DNA of 64,000 bases from contig SOET01000003.1 in NCBI GenBank assembly GCA_021646465.1, positions 62,001-126,000 of the forward strand, given 5' to 3'. Under the pieces are notes generated by a model. The model was not told where the DNA came from, ran no database searches, and saw only the letters and a list, made by a program, of their open reading frames with translations. The position numbers were made by a program, and so were the translations under genes. This document shows positions 47,985 through 56,420 of the stretch, one piece after another (position 1 is the first letter of the stretch; every line of letters starts with the position of its first letter). Source of the stretch: Candidatus Kuenenia hertensis. GTDB lineage: Bacteria; Planctomycetota; Brocadiia; Brocadiales; Brocadiaceae.

Positions 47985-49358
47985 TTAATTTCCATTTGCC
48001 TTTGAAGCACAGGTAATCCCCCATTCTTTCACCCGGTACTCTATCTTTCTGAGGGATATCCCCAGTATCTTTGCGGCTTCCTGTTTGTTGCCCTTAGTTA
48101 ACTGAAGGGTATTCGTAATAAGTTCTTTCTCCGCCTCTCTCCATGAAGTGCCCAAAGTTAATGTAATGGAAGGGATGTCCCCTTTTCTGGGCACAATGCT
48201 TCCTGGCAGGTGTTTTTTTAATATCTTGTTGCCGGAACATAACACCATTGCCCTTTCTATCACATTTTCCAGTTCACGGATATTCCCAGGCCAATCATAA
48301 TCCATCAAAACTTTTTCTATTTCAGGCGCAACCCTTATGACTTTTTTATGTAATTTGTCATTGTTCTTTTTAATAAAATGATTGATCAGGAGAGGGATAT
48401 CCGATTTCCTCTCCCGTAACGGCGGCATTGCTATATTTATCACATTCAGGCGATAATACAAGTCTTCACGAAATTCGTTTTTCTTCACCGATTCTAACAA
48501 GTCCTTGTTAGTGGCGGCTATAATGCGCACGTTTGCTTTCTTTGTTTCGGTACTCCCCAGGGGGATATATTCTCCTTCCTGCAGTACGCGCAATATTTTC
48601 GCCTGAACCGATTTTGAAATATCGCCCACTTCATCCATAAAGAGTGTTCCGCCGTTTGCCTTTTCAAATAATCCTATCTTATCTCTCATAGCTCCGGTGT
48701 AAGAACCCTTCACGTGCCCAAATAAGGTGCTCTCCAGAAATTCATCTGACAGAGTTGCGCAGTTTATCACCACAAATTCCTTCTCTTTTCTGCTGCTGTT
48801 CAGGTAAATCGCCTTGGCAATAAGTTCTTTCCCTGTGCCGCTTTCACCGGTGATTAATACGGTCGCATCGCTGCGCGCCGCCTTTAACGCGATATTCATC
48901 AGATTACACATTTTCCTTGAGTTGCCGACAATGCCGGTATTTCTGCTTAGCTCCTCAAGACTGGAAGGCTGCAATTGGTCGGATATAATATTTTGCTGCA
49001 ATATCATGCGGTCGACATTTTTCAGAATATCATCTACTTCAAAAGGCTTGGTGATAAAATTAAAGGCACCCAATCTCATTGCCTCAACGGCCATTTCTAT
49101 TTCGCCGAAAGCAGTGATCATTAATATTGACGGATCATATAATTCCTTCGCGTCCTTCAAAATGTCCATCCCGCTGACGTTTCCGGAAAGTCTGATGTCG
49201 GATATGATAACCGGGAATCTTTGCTGCTTGATAAGCTCCCATGCCTCTTCTCCCGATCCTGTTGACTGTACCTCAATGCCATGTTCCTTCAAAGTATTGC
49301 AGAGTATTTTTCGGCAAATATCATTATCTTCAACAATCAAAACACTTGCTTTTTTCAT
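47985..49358 (-). CDS. Sigma-54-dependent response regulator (NtrC family)
   Basis: A 457-residue transcription activator. An N-terminal receiver domain with phosphoacceptor Asp54 (IISDIRLSG) is joined to an AAA+ sigma-54 interaction domain (Walker A GESGTGKELIA, Walker B GGTLFMDEVGD). The sigma-54 contact loop reads GSYTGA rather than the common GAFTGA. The C-terminal Fis-type helix-turn-helix is KQEAAKILGISLRKIEYRVKEWG. No sensor kinase is adjacent, and I found no strong sigma-54 promoter near it, so its targets are elsewhere or undetected. Confidence 0.95.
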   Translation of the reverse strand: MKKASVLIVEDNDICRKILCNTLKEHGIEVQSTGSGEEAWELIKQQRFPVIISDIRLSGNVSGMDILKDAKELYDPSILMITAFGEIEMAVEAMRLGAFNFITKPFEVDDILKNVDRMILQQNIISDQLQPSSLEELSRNTGIVGNSRKMCNLMNIALKAARSDATVLITGESGTGKELIAKAIYLNSSRKEKEFVVINCATLSDEFLESTLFGHVKGSYTGAMRDKIGLFEKANGGTLFMDEVGDISKSVQAKILRVLQEGEYIPLGSTETKKANVRIIAATNKDLLESVKKNEFREDLYYRLNVINIAMPPLRERKSDIPLLINHFIKKNNDKLHKKVIRVAPEIEKVLMDYDWPGNIRELENVIERAMVLCSGNKILKKHLPGSIVPRKGDIPSITLTLGTSWREAEKELITNTLQLTKGNKQEAAKILGISLRKIEYRVKEWGITCASKANGN

Positions 49359-49451
49359 AGCTAGTTATTTTTCCCCTGTTATAAAACGATAAACTATTCT
49401 GTTTTGCTTCAGATGGAAATGGAAGTTTTCTTTACTTATTTCTGCAAAACG

Positions 49452-49772
49452 TCATTTTCTCATAAAAAAGGATCGTGCAAATAATCCCATGAAAATACCA
49501 GGGATTATGCCAATTAAAAGGTGATTGTTCAGGTAGGAGTAAAGCCTGATTGCTGTTGGTGTAACGAACACAAACAGGGAATCCCATTTGTGTTTAAAAT
49601 ATAACCAGTCAATGTGTTGTATTCCCATATAATCAACCAAAAGCAGAATTGATATCGGGATAGAAATGAATAAGAGGAACCTGAATAGCACATATCTCAG
49701 AAGCAAACCTAACGAAGCTCCTGCAATTATCCCCAGGCTGAATTTTGTTATTGCTTGAGTATTGAATTCCAT
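49452..49772 (-). CDS. FUN14-like small membrane protein
   Basis: A 106-residue protein with three or four hydrophobic segments. The Gly-rich first helix (LGIIAGASLGLLLRYVLFR), a middle VDYMGIQHIDW motif and a final short helix resemble the FUN14 family, known in eukaryotic mitophagy but also found in bacteria with unknown function. AGGAG lies seven bases before the ATG at 49772. Its promoter region was invaded by a 209-bp miniature element 40 bases upstream. Confident as a membrane protein, less so as FUN14. Confidence 0.6.
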   Translation of the reverse strand: MEFNTQAITKFSLGIIAGASLGLLLRYVLFRFLLFISIPISILLLVDYMGIQHIDWLYFKHKWDSLFVFVTPTAIRLYSYLNNHLLIGIIPGIFMGLFARSFFMRK

Positions 49773-49814
49773 CAATAGTTCTCCTATATAAATGAAAGCA
49801 GCATACTATGGAAA

Positions 49815-50023
49815 GGGAGCATTCCCGGTTTTTTGTAAAACTATCGTTTATTATGCTTCGACGGAGTTTATCCTGAGCGGTAAAGATGCTTCGACTCCGC
49901 TCAGCATGACATAAGCGAAGGGCTCAGCATGACGATCACAGTCACCCTGAGCGGAGTCGAAGGGTTTTTTCATCTTTTGATGGAATTAAAGATGCTTTTT
50001 TACAAAAAACCGGGAATGCTCCC
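49815..50023. repeat. Miniature element, family B copy 1 (209 bp)
   Basis: Terminal inverted repeats GGGAGCATTCCCGGTTTTTT and complement. It is bounded by a perfect 9-bp direct duplication CTATGGAAA (49806-49814, 50024-50032). It contains stem-loop units such as CTTCGACTCCGCTCAG and its complement. It is nearly the reverse complement of the copy at 60369. No coding capacity, so it must be moved by a transposase elsewhere. Confidence 0.88.
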
Positions 50024-50077
50024 CTATGGAAACTTGTGTGAGTTAGCACTCACACAAGTTTCCATAGATATGTCCGA

Positions 50078-50800
50078 TTATTTATTTATAAGACGCAACT
50101 CCCGGAGCACAGCCTGGGCCTGATTATGCCGCTTCCAGATAAGGTCTTCATATGAATCTCTATAGGGATCTTTTATTTTATTTGAAATCTGGTAGAGAGG
50201 GAGTTTGACCTTTAACAATTTCAATTCCTGCCGTAATTTCGGAATATCTTTTTCGATTCCCGCAATTTCGCCCTTTATACGATCGATCTTAGACTGATAT
50301 TCAGATTGTATCTCCCGGACATCATCAGATTGCGCATGTGTAGTTAGTGACGAAGACATTATTTCCGACAGATTCGCATATAAAAGATGCAGGTATTTTT
50401 TTGAATTTAGCAGTTCTCCTTCTTTTCGTTTTAACAAGTCTTCTTTAATTTTAATCTCCTCGTTAATTATCGGGGTTTGATCTCTTGTGGATTCAATAAA
50501 TCGTTCCAGCAATTGGGAGCCTCTGTGTGCTTTTGTATTTGCCGATAACGACTCGGAAGGATTATTCGGTTTCGCAGTTCTTTCAGGCTTTTCATTTACA
50601 TGGTTCTCAGTAGATATATTGGGTTCTTCCTTATCTTCCTGTAAGATGACTGATGCGAATTGATAATTTTTGGGCAATGCAGATTCCATGCCTTGCTGGT
50701 GTAATGACTCCGTGACAATCGGTTCGTCGGCAAAGGCCATGGTTGTAAAAGCTGTATTGCACATACATGCCAGCGCGATAATTATATTTTTAGTACTCAT
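50078..50800 (-). CDS. Secreted coiled-coil protein
   Basis: A 240-residue exported protein with a clear signal peptide (cleavage likely after MAFA at about residue 24). After a Ser/Pro/Lys-rich linker (30-90) it is one helical region with heptad-like spacing (about 100-210, IKIKEDLLKRKEGELL and IDRIKGEIAGIEKDI). No enzymatic motif. It is the last gene of the leftward cluster that starts with the ExbB/ExbD-like pair. I infer a periplasmic structural partner of that machine. Confidence 0.7.
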   Translation of the reverse strand: MSTKNIIIALACMCNTAFTTMAFADEPIVTESLHQQGMESALPKNYQFASVILQEDKEEPNISTENHVNEKPERTAKPNNPSESLSANTKAHRGSQLLERFIESTRDQTPIINEEIKIKEDLLKRKEGELLNSKKYLHLLYANLSEIMSSSLTTHAQSDDVREIQSEYQSKIDRIKGEIAGIEKDIPKLRQELKLLKVKLPLYQISNKIKDPYRDSYEDLIWKRHNQAQAVLRELRLINK

Positions 50801-50863
50801 ACTATATTCTCCTGTTACAATAAATTGTTCTTTATAGGGTTAATGAATTTACTATTTTTCAGA

Positions 50864-51622
50864 TCAACTTCTGTGAAAATCTTCCGCGGCTTCTTTAAAT
50901 CCTTTGTATTCCTCTGAATAATCCTCTATTCCAATCGACATTACTTTCTGTATGGCATTCTTCAGCATAACCTTAAATTCCTGGAGTTTTCTGACCAACC
51001 GTTGATGTTTTGCCATAATTTCCTTTGGATTACCGGAACCGGAGAAGGCAACGCCGATCTTCTGGCGAATTTTTGCAGAGTTGCTGTAAACCTCAGCAAG
51101 TGCCTGGAGATCAGACTTAAAGCCCTCCATGGTCTTCTGCACATCATCGAAGGTATTGGCAAGTTCTTCCACCTCCCTGCTCTGTTCCTCGAAAAAGGAG
51201 CTAAGTATATTGTAATTCATATTGCTTTCTTTACTTTTATATTCAAGGGCGCGGGCCTTGAGATTATGGCTGAATTCCCTCAGATCAATCGGTATGGATT
51301 TCGCCTTATTCAGGCCGTCATAGTACTCCCTAATCGTTTCAAAGGTCTCTCCTATGGCGAGGGTAGTATTGGCAACGGCATCTTCGGTAGGGTTTTTGTT
51401 CAATTCTTCAGTTGCAGCGTGAAGATTATCGATATTGTCTATTATTTTTTCCACATTGGTAATTCGGTTTATGTTCTGATTAATCTGTTTTAGTTTCTCG
51501 ATGGAAAAGTCTTCCAGATACGTTGATACCTGACGTTCATGCTCTGCTTTAACTACTTTCGGATGGGCGATCAGTACAAAAGACGAGAGAGCAAGTGCAT
51601 AATAGATAAAACGATTTCGCAT
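50864..51622 (-). CDS. Secreted helical protein
   Basis: A 252-residue exported protein with a signal peptide (ALALSSFVLIAHPKVVKA). The mature part is predicted almost wholly helical, with long amphipathic stretches (INQNINRITNVEKIIDNI; FFEEQSREVEELANTF; KHQRLVRKLQEFKVML). I do not recognise the family. It lies 63 bases upstream of the previous coiled-coil gene on the same strand and after the TPR-like gene, so it belongs to the same envelope cluster. Confidence 0.68.
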   Translation of the reverse strand: MRNRFIYYALALSSFVLIAHPKVVKAEHERQVSTYLEDFSIEKLKQINQNINRITNVEKIIDNIDNLHAATEELNKNPTEDAVANTTLAIGETFETIREYYDGLNKAKSIPIDLREFSHNLKARALEYKSKESNMNYNILSSFFEEQSREVEELANTFDDVQKTMEGFKSDLQALAEVYSNSAKIRQKIGVAFSGSGNPKEIMAKHQRLVRKLQEFKVMLKNAIQKVMSIGIEDYSEEYKGFKEAAEDFHRS

Positions 51623-51639
51623 AATATAATCTCCTTTCT

Positions 51640-52329
51640 CTAATTATTAACGAGCATTAAGCCCAAACCTTTATCCAGCAACAGTTGCTGGTTTTCAAGA
51701 CTCAGTTGCTTAAACACCTTATTTGCCATGGGGTCAAATATCGTTCTCAATGCGAGATAGGCAAATATCATATCCTCCTGAGACGGATCGTTGGCAAGTT
51801 CCAGATAATCTTTATACAGACTGGCAAGGGTATACGGATTATTGCTCTGTAATTGTTCATTGATGATTTGCGCCTTGATTTCGTCCAGTCTTACCTGTTT
51901 GTTGATTTCTCCCGAAAGACGCTGGCTTTCGAACAAGTAGTTCTTTTTGGCGGTAATTTCATAGAGAAGAGTAAGGCTCTGGATGTGGTCGATGCGGGCA
52001 GGACATGCCTTGTCTTCCGCATTGCAGTATATATTCAATGCCTCGGCGGCGCGAATGGCATTATTTGTTTGCCCCAAATTCTTGTACGCTATCGCCAGGA
52101 ACAGACTTCCCCTGTGATGAATCCCGGTCTTTTTTGTCTTTTGCACAAGGTATTCTGCATGTTTCCTGACTTCCTCCCAGTTACCAACCGCCGCTTCCGT
52201 ATGCATCTTCCTTTCTATTTTATCCAGTTTTTTCTGAGACACGGAAAACAAAGCGCCGTGAGAATCCTGCAGAGAAAAACATTGCGCCGTTAATACAAAC
52301 ATTATCAGTACTAATAAGACTTTATACAT
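51640..52329 (-). CDS. Exported TPR-like protein, paralogue of the gene at 53177
   Basis: A 229-residue protein with a signal peptide (residues about 1-28). The remainder is helix-pair rich (NWEEVRKHAEYLVQKTKK; RGSLFLAIAYKNLGQTNNAIRAAEAL), like TPR solenoids. AAAGGAG lies about eight bases before the ATG at 52329, so I prefer this to a start 27 bases upstream. The protein at 53177 shares its order of features: a paired-Cys segment CNxxxxAC, a YLxxA/SxxLxxxI helix and a final DPMANKVF/HPKAGEMY block. It ends 18 bases before the next gene of the cluster. Confidence 0.7.
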   Translation of the reverse strand: MYKVLLVLIMFVLTAQCFSLQDSHGALFSVSQKKLDKIERKMHTEAAVGNWEEVRKHAEYLVQKTKKTGIHHRGSLFLAIAYKNLGQTNNAIRAAEALNIYCNAEDKACPARIDHIQSLTLLYEITAKKNYLFESQRLSGEINKQVRLDEIKAQIINEQLQSNNPYTLASLYKDYLELANDPSQEDMIFAYLALRTIFDPMANKVFKQLSLENQQLLLDKGLGLMLVNN

Positions 52330-52378
52330 GGTGATGGCTCCTTTCTCTTTTTTCATGTATAGTTAATGAAAATAATTT

Positions 52379-52714
52379 TTAATCGTCTACCGTTTCATAT
52401 TTCTCAATAGTAGCATCTTTCCACGTCTTTAATTTCTCTTGCAAATGTTTAGCCGAGCTTGACCTGGCCTTCCATGCGTTGATTACTGCTACCAGTTCTT
52501 TTAATTCCTGCGGTAACTCACTATCCTTCTCTTTTACGACTGATTGTGCCTCTGCAATCTGTTTTGTCTCCTGTATCTTTTTATTACCCTGGCGGAGAGC
52601 AGCAAGTTTACCAATGGCAATCTGTTTTGTATGAAACAAATCAAAAAAATAGAACATTGCGAATATGCTGCAAAAACCAACGAAACCAATGATGACGAAT
52701 ACAAATTTTCTCAT
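52379..52714 (-). CDS. Membrane-anchored small coiled-coil protein
   Basis: A 111-residue protein with an N-terminal hydrophobic anchor (VFVIIGFVGFCSIFAMFYFF) and a short helical, charged exterior (about 35-100). Its single anchor with no cleavage motif suggests a bitopic protein facing the periplasm. Unknown family. It lies about 50 bases upstream of the TPR-like gene, within the ExbB/ExbD-associated cluster, and downstream of a repeat element that splits the cluster. Confidence 0.65.
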   Translation of the reverse strand: MRKFVFVIIGFVGFCSIFAMFYFFDLFHTKQIAIGKLAALRQGNKKIQETKQIAEAQSVVKEKDSELPQELKELVAVINAWKARSSSAKHLQEKLKTWKDATIEKYETVDD

Positions 52715-52762
52715 GGCGTTTTATCCTCCTTTCTTTTTTGGAAATAATCTTACTTATTTGTG

Positions 52763-53052
52763 CTACTCAACGTAATTCAGCAAACTACCGTAGCGCAAAT
52801 GCATTCCCAAACTCCTGTTTGGGAATGCATTTGTTTGAGAAACTCCGGTTTCTCACTTGTCTGACATCTACCTGACGGTAGTAAGGGCAGTCAAGGTAGT
52901 CAGGAAATAAAATCATCCGATTCAGACAGTAAGTTTGCAGACTTGATAATTTGTTACATCAAAGCCTCTCGGGAAACAGAGTTTCCGACGCCAGTGCGTT
53001 TCCAAACAGGAGTTTGGGAACGAGCCAGGGATGTGTATTACACACTGAATAG
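52763..53052. repeat. Miniature inverted-repeat element, family A copy 3
   Basis: About 290 bp resembling the family A elements at 922 and 9335: ends CTACTCAACGTAA and ACACTGAATAG, internal CCAAACTCCTGTTTGGGAATG palindromes, and a GGGAAACAGAGTTTCC unit. The ends are more diverged and I saw no clear target duplication. The 52715-53176 gap holds no other feature I recognise. Confidence 0.7.
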
Positions 53053-53176
53053 TTGCACTCATTTTCCTTCAATTCCCCCTTTATTTTGTTCAAAGAGCTA
53101 TGCCTCTTTTCTTATATAGTCTGAATTAATTTGTTTCCGGTGACGACTTCGAAGTGTTTTTTAAAAAAAGTTTAGG

Positions 53177-53812
53177 TCATCGATGGATATCAACCCTCAT
53201 ATTCCTTTTTACAAACATCTTTTGTATCTTTTCCGGCAGGCGTTGATACATTTCACCGGCCTTTGGGTGGTAAATCGTCCAGGCGCATGTATAAAATCTT
53301 ATTAACTCTTCCTGGTTTAATTCGGCATTAGTATCGTCTAAATCCTGGTACAATGTACAAAGCTCCTCCGGATTGCCCCGGAGCGTCTCCTGATGCCTTA
53401 TCATTGCCCGTATTTGTTCCGCTTTCAAACGGTCGTAGATGTTTTTCCACAGCTCATGGGCTTTTTTCAAATAGGCATGTTTTCCGGTGATAATGTATGC
53501 TATTGTGCAGATCTCAATATGTGCTAACGGGTTTGCGCACGCCAAAGATGCGGTATTACATTCAGTTTCAAACTGTTCCAACACCTTCAATGCTTCTTTA
53601 TTACGATCCAAACGAAATAACGCCTTAATTTTTAAGCGGTATGCATCATGACTATTGCCATCCTTTTTTAGTATTTCATTCGTATACGCAACTACCTCTC
53701 CTTCATGGTTATCCAGAGTTTCCGATATATATGCATCACGAATCATTTCCTTATATGAATGATCGTTGGACTGCATACAATGTATGATCAAAAGGACTAA
53801 AAATACGGTCAT
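53177..53812 (-). CDS. TPR-like exported protein, paralogue of the gene at 51640
   Basis: A 211-residue protein with a short hydrophobic N-terminus (MTVFLVLLIIHCMQ), either a weak signal or an anchor. The rest is TPR-like: EILKKDGNSHDAYRLKIKAL and later a CNTASLAC segment, matching the paralogue downstream. GGAGAT precedes the ATG by about six bases. It follows the TonB-like frames after a 143-bp miniature element, so the element now sits within this gene cluster. Confidence 0.65.
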   Translation of the reverse strand: MTVFLVLLIIHCMQSNDHSYKEMIRDAYISETLDNHEGEVVAYTNEILKKDGNSHDAYRLKIKALFRLDRNKEALKVLEQFETECNTASLACANPLAHIEICTIAYIITGKHAYLKKAHELWKNIYDRLKAEQIRAMIRHQETLRGNPEELCTLYQDLDDTNAELNQEELIRFYTCAWTIYHPKAGEMYQRLPEKIQKMFVKRNMRVDIHR

Positions 53813-53840
53813 TTTTCATCTCCGAATGAAATGTTTTATT

Positions 53841-53983
53841 GGGAGCATTTCCAAATTGTTGAAAAAATACCATGTATGGACGCAACCCTTCGACTCCGCT
53901 CAGGGTGACAAAATGGTCATGCTGAGCGGAGTCGAAGCATGAGGCACCTTATGCTACACAAGCTACAATTTGGGAATGCTCCC
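53841..53983. repeat. Miniature element, family B copy 2 (143 bp)
   Basis: TIR GGGAGCATTTCC/GGGAATGCTCCC, flanked by the perfect 9-bp duplication TGTTTTATT (53832-53840, 53984-53992). It is a shorter relative of the copies at 49815 and 60369. It landed eight bases after the stop of the frame at 54000 within a gene cluster. Confidence 0.85.
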
Positions 53984-53999
53984 TGTTTTATTGGTCGGG

Positions 54000-54536
54000 T
54001 TAGCTGACAAACCGGAATCTGGATTCGTCTTTGTCAAGATATTTCAGCTTTATATAATCCCTTTTACCGTCCCGAATAGTAATTTCCCTGATAATCAAAA
54101 CGAATCGGCCGGATACTGTCCGCTTAATGGCTCCAAAGAGTTCAAGCACATCCTGCTGTCGCAATCCGATATCCCTGACTACTTGTATCATCTTTCCCAT
54201 AAGATATTTGGTATATACGGTCTTTTCAGGGTAATATACGATCTCCAGCGGAATATCCGAAATCTCACTATACCAGGGATAACCTTTTATTCTTTTTAGA
54301 TAGTATTCCCTGTCCGAACTTAAGGCACTCAAAGCAAAACCGGTTGGCAGACTATTCCTCTTTTCCATTCCAAAACCGGTGACGGCAATATGAAAGGTAT
54401 GCCGTATGGGATCGGGTTCGAAGGTATCGGTAGAACGAGGACGGATGATTAACCTGAATCCCATTCTGAGGAGGATTCCCTTGTGCCGTGCAGGATCCGG
54501 TACATCGAGGCTTTGGCATACCGTTTTCATCTCCAT
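54000..54536 (-). CDS. TonB-cluster downstream frame, probably part of a frameshifted gene
   Basis: 178 codons that appear genuinely coding: FEPDPIRHTFHIAVTGFG, then LSSDREYYLKRIKGYPWYS and YYPEKTVYTKYLMGK. The first third overlaps, in a different frame, the tail of the TonB-like gene at 54352. In that overlap this frame looks coding and the other looks random. No ribosome site is seen before its ATG. I infer a single gene read as two frames: a real or programmed frameshift, or a sequence error. A +1 shift would join the TonB-like N-terminus to this part, which would supply the periplasmic C-terminal domain. Independent start is less likely. Confidence 0.55.
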   Translation of the reverse strand: MEMKTVCQSLDVPDPARHKGILLRMGFRLIIRPRSTDTFEPDPIRHTFHIAVTGFGMEKRNSLPTGFALSALSSDREYYLKRIKGYPWYSEISDIPLEIVYYPEKTVYTKYLMGKMIQVVRDIGLRQQDVLELFGAIKRTVSGRFVLIIREITIRDGKRDYIKLKYLDKDESRFRFVS

Positions 54537-55047
54537 TCATCGAGTATGCGTTTATATAACTTTCGTAATACTGTTGATATTCATCAGACGTGATATTGTC
54601 GTATAAGGCATGTTCACTATTTTCAAATGTCTTTTCAGCCGATTGTTCTTCTTTCGTGTCAGACACGGATGATGGAGTATTTACGTGATAAGATTCCTGC
54701 TGTTTTTCATGGGTTTTGTGCTTCTTTTCCGAACTTGCCAGAGGACTCTGTACACGCTCCTGCACATTCTTTTCACGAAACTGTTGTATTTCTTTTGTTT
54801 TCGGTTTGCTATTAATTAGTTCATTCACCGCCGCTAATTCTTGTGGAGAGGTGTATTCATCTTCCGGTATTTCTTCAATCTTTTCTTCTTCAAATTCAAC
54901 CGATTCCTCTTTGGCTTCTTCCTTCTTTACTTCTTCCTCCTGTAACTGCGGGGACTCATTGTATTTCATTGTCAGGTAATAGAATGGGATAAAATGCACT
55001 ACTATAATTATTGGCACAAAAATAGTTCTCAATGGCAATTTTCTCAT
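54352..55047 (-). CDS. TonB-like membrane-anchored protein
   Basis: A 231-codon frame. The N-terminus has one transmembrane helix (TIFVPIIIVVHFIPFYYLTM). A long, highly acidic Glu/Lys stretch (about 45-85) and a Gln/Ser-rich linker follow. This is the layout of TonB/TolA energy transducers: anchored helix, extended periplasmic linker and C-terminal domain. The C-terminal domain is missing from this frame; the last 60 residues look random and the likely continuation is the frame at 54000. The ATG at 55047 overlaps the ExbD-like stop by four bases and has AAAGGAG upstream. It is part of an ExbB-ExbD-TonB-like operon. Confidence 0.65.
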   Translation of the reverse strand: MRKLPLRTIFVPIIIVVHFIPFYYLTMKYNESPQLQEEEVKKEEAKEESVEFEEEKIEEIPEDEYTSPQELAAVNELINSKPKTKEIQQFREKNVQERVQSPLASSEKKHKTHEKQQESYHVNTPSSVSDTKEEQSAEKTFENSEHALYDNITSDEYQQYYESYINAYSMNGDENGMPKPRCTGSCTAQGNPPQNGIQVNHPSSFYRYLRTRSHTAYLSYCRHRFWNGKEE

Positions 55048-55445
55048 TTTTCGGTAATCTCCTTTCCAATTATATGAACACATTTTATGGGCAGATTGGC
55101 TATTTTAAGATCGCGCAGCAAAGGCAGTATTTTATTCCAGGGGGTGGTTTTGCTTGCAAGGAACCGGATCTGTGAGTATCCTGTTGAATATTCACCAAGC
55201 TTTGTGGCAAGCGCCTCCCCGTCTTCGAGCAACATACCCATTACATATAATTTATCTTCGTCATAATCGTACCTTACTTCCAGCACGTTATCAGTGCCGG
55301 TGGATGTCTGACTTCCATTTTCCTGCCTGATCTCCGGTATATTGATAAAACCAAATGCAGGCATAATGGCAATCACTATGGCAAATATGGCTATAATAAG
55401 AAACACCATATCGCTTTGTATCGTAGAGGTAGTATCATCATGCAT
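55044..55445 (-). CDS. ExbD/TolR-like protein
   Basis: A 133-residue protein with a short cytoplasmic start, one transmembrane helix beginning STIQSDMVFLIIAIFAIVIA and a periplasmic domain. This is the topology of ExbD/TolR, the proton-coupled stator partner of ExbB/TolQ. The helix-flanking Asp in SDMVF may be the proton-carrying residue expected of the family. GGAGG lies six to seven bases before ATG 55445, which overlaps the ExbB-like stop. Sequence similarity is low; the assignment rests on topology and on the ExbB-like partner. Confidence 0.65.
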   Translation of the reverse strand: MHDDTTSTIQSDMVFLIIAIFAIVIAIMPAFGFINIPEIRQENGSQTSTGTDNVLEVRYDYDEDKLYVMGMLLEDGEALATKLGEYSTGYSQIRFLASKTTPWNKILPLLRDLKIANLPIKCVHIIGKEITEK

Positions 55446-56172
55446 TGTCTGCCTCCATTCCGATTTCATGGAAGAAATTCTTTTCTGTTTCCGCCATTCG
55501 ATGCTTCATAATGGTCAGAATCAAAAAGTATATGATTATAAGAAAGGAAAAATAGGTTCCGGCTATGCTGGACATCAGGCTTACCCCTACACCGGAAAGG
55601 ATGTCCTGTACCGAAGGGTGCTGTGCGCCGTTTGCATTTCCCAGGGTAAGCATTGTGGTCACCACTCCTATAATGGAAAACGCAAACCCGACAATGGTGG
55701 GAATGGCCTTGCAGCTTTGCCATACCGGCAGGTCAAGGCTTATTTCCCTGCGCGATATCTTCGCTGGTTTTATACCCCTTCGTACTTTGTCAATGGCTCC
55801 CACAAGCGCGTTAGCGTATTTTTGTATCAGTTTATCATTGCTCCTGCGAATCAGAGTTTGCGCGTTTAAAAAATCGCAGGCATCGATGAACGCTGCAAGC
55901 GTGCGCCTGTCTTTATGGTGCTTTTGATAGTGCAACTCCTCAAATTTCCTTAGAAACAGGATGCTTATGTATCCGGACACCCCGTACATTGGTAACAAAT
56001 AGAGTAAAGGGGAAAGATCAAGGCGAATGTTTTTATTTTTAGAAAATAGCAGCCATGCGGCAAAAGCCGTTGCCAGGAAAATAAAGAGTAGAGACTGTAA
56101 TATTTTTTTCCTGAACGATTGATATGACTTCTTACTGTTAATGAAATGTCCGTAAAAAATATTTTTCCGCAT
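55438..56172 (-). CDS. MotA/TolQ/ExbB-family proton channel
   Basis: A 244-residue inner-membrane protein. Two hydrophobic helices lie in the N-terminal third (about 30-80), and two more follow in the C-terminal half (WQSCKAIPTIVGFAFSIIGV and a last one near 215). The region VGFAFSIIGVVTTMLTLG, then a Gly/Val-rich SGVGVSLMSSIAGTYFS, resembles the MotA/ExbB core. It should form a proton-conducting complex with the ExbD-like protein downstream. GGAGGG precedes the ATG at 56172. It is the first gene of the cluster; a promoter must lie between 56173 and the terminators at 56517. Confidence 0.75.
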   Translation of the reverse strand: MRKNIFYGHFINSKKSYQSFRKKILQSLLFIFLATAFAAWLLFSKNKNIRLDLSPLLYLLPMYGVSGYISILFLRKFEELHYQKHHKDRRTLAAFIDACDFLNAQTLIRRSNDKLIQKYANALVGAIDKVRRGIKPAKISRREISLDLPVWQSCKAIPTIVGFAFSIIGVVTTMLTLGNANGAQHPSVQDILSGVGVSLMSSIAGTYFSFLIIIYFLILTIMKHRMAETEKNFFHEIGMEADNA

Positions 56173-56267
56173 ATTACCCTCCATTTCCACCGTCCGGTAT
56201 AAAATAAAGCGCTATAAAAAAGATGAGTAAATAAATCATTCGTTGTTCCTTTCTACATTGATTCTCG

Positions 56268-56295
56268 TAGAGACAGGTTTCAAACCTGTCTCTAC
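56268..56295. repeat. Perfect hairpin repeat
   Basis: GTAGAGACAGGTTT and its complement, separated by nothing, form a 14-bp perfect palindrome. It is a type of dispersed repeat also seen in bacterial drafts. Located upstream of the ExbB-like gene. Confidence 0.6.
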
Positions 56296-56387
56296 TACCC
56301 ACATAAACTCATGGGTTCAGGTTATAAACCAATGTCATTAAGTTAAGCCTCTGTCTTTCGTAACTGCTAATAAGGTCATGATGAAAC

Positions 56388-56420
56388 AACCCTGACAGGG
56401 TTCTGAACCCTGTCAGGGTT
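56388..56420. repeat. Palindromic repeat AACCCTGACAGGGTT, copy 1
   Basis: Two 15-bp self-complementary units (AACCCTGACAGGGTT and AACCCTGTCAGGGTT) around CTG. Two further copies occur at 56755 and 60607. The region 56173-56516 between them and the ExbB-like gene otherwise shows only this and the hairpin at 56268. Confidence 0.75.

Noticed and set aside
51002-51493. 163-codon frame opposite the secreted helical protein
   Set aside because: Shadow frame of a gene with a signal peptide and a consistent neighbour order.
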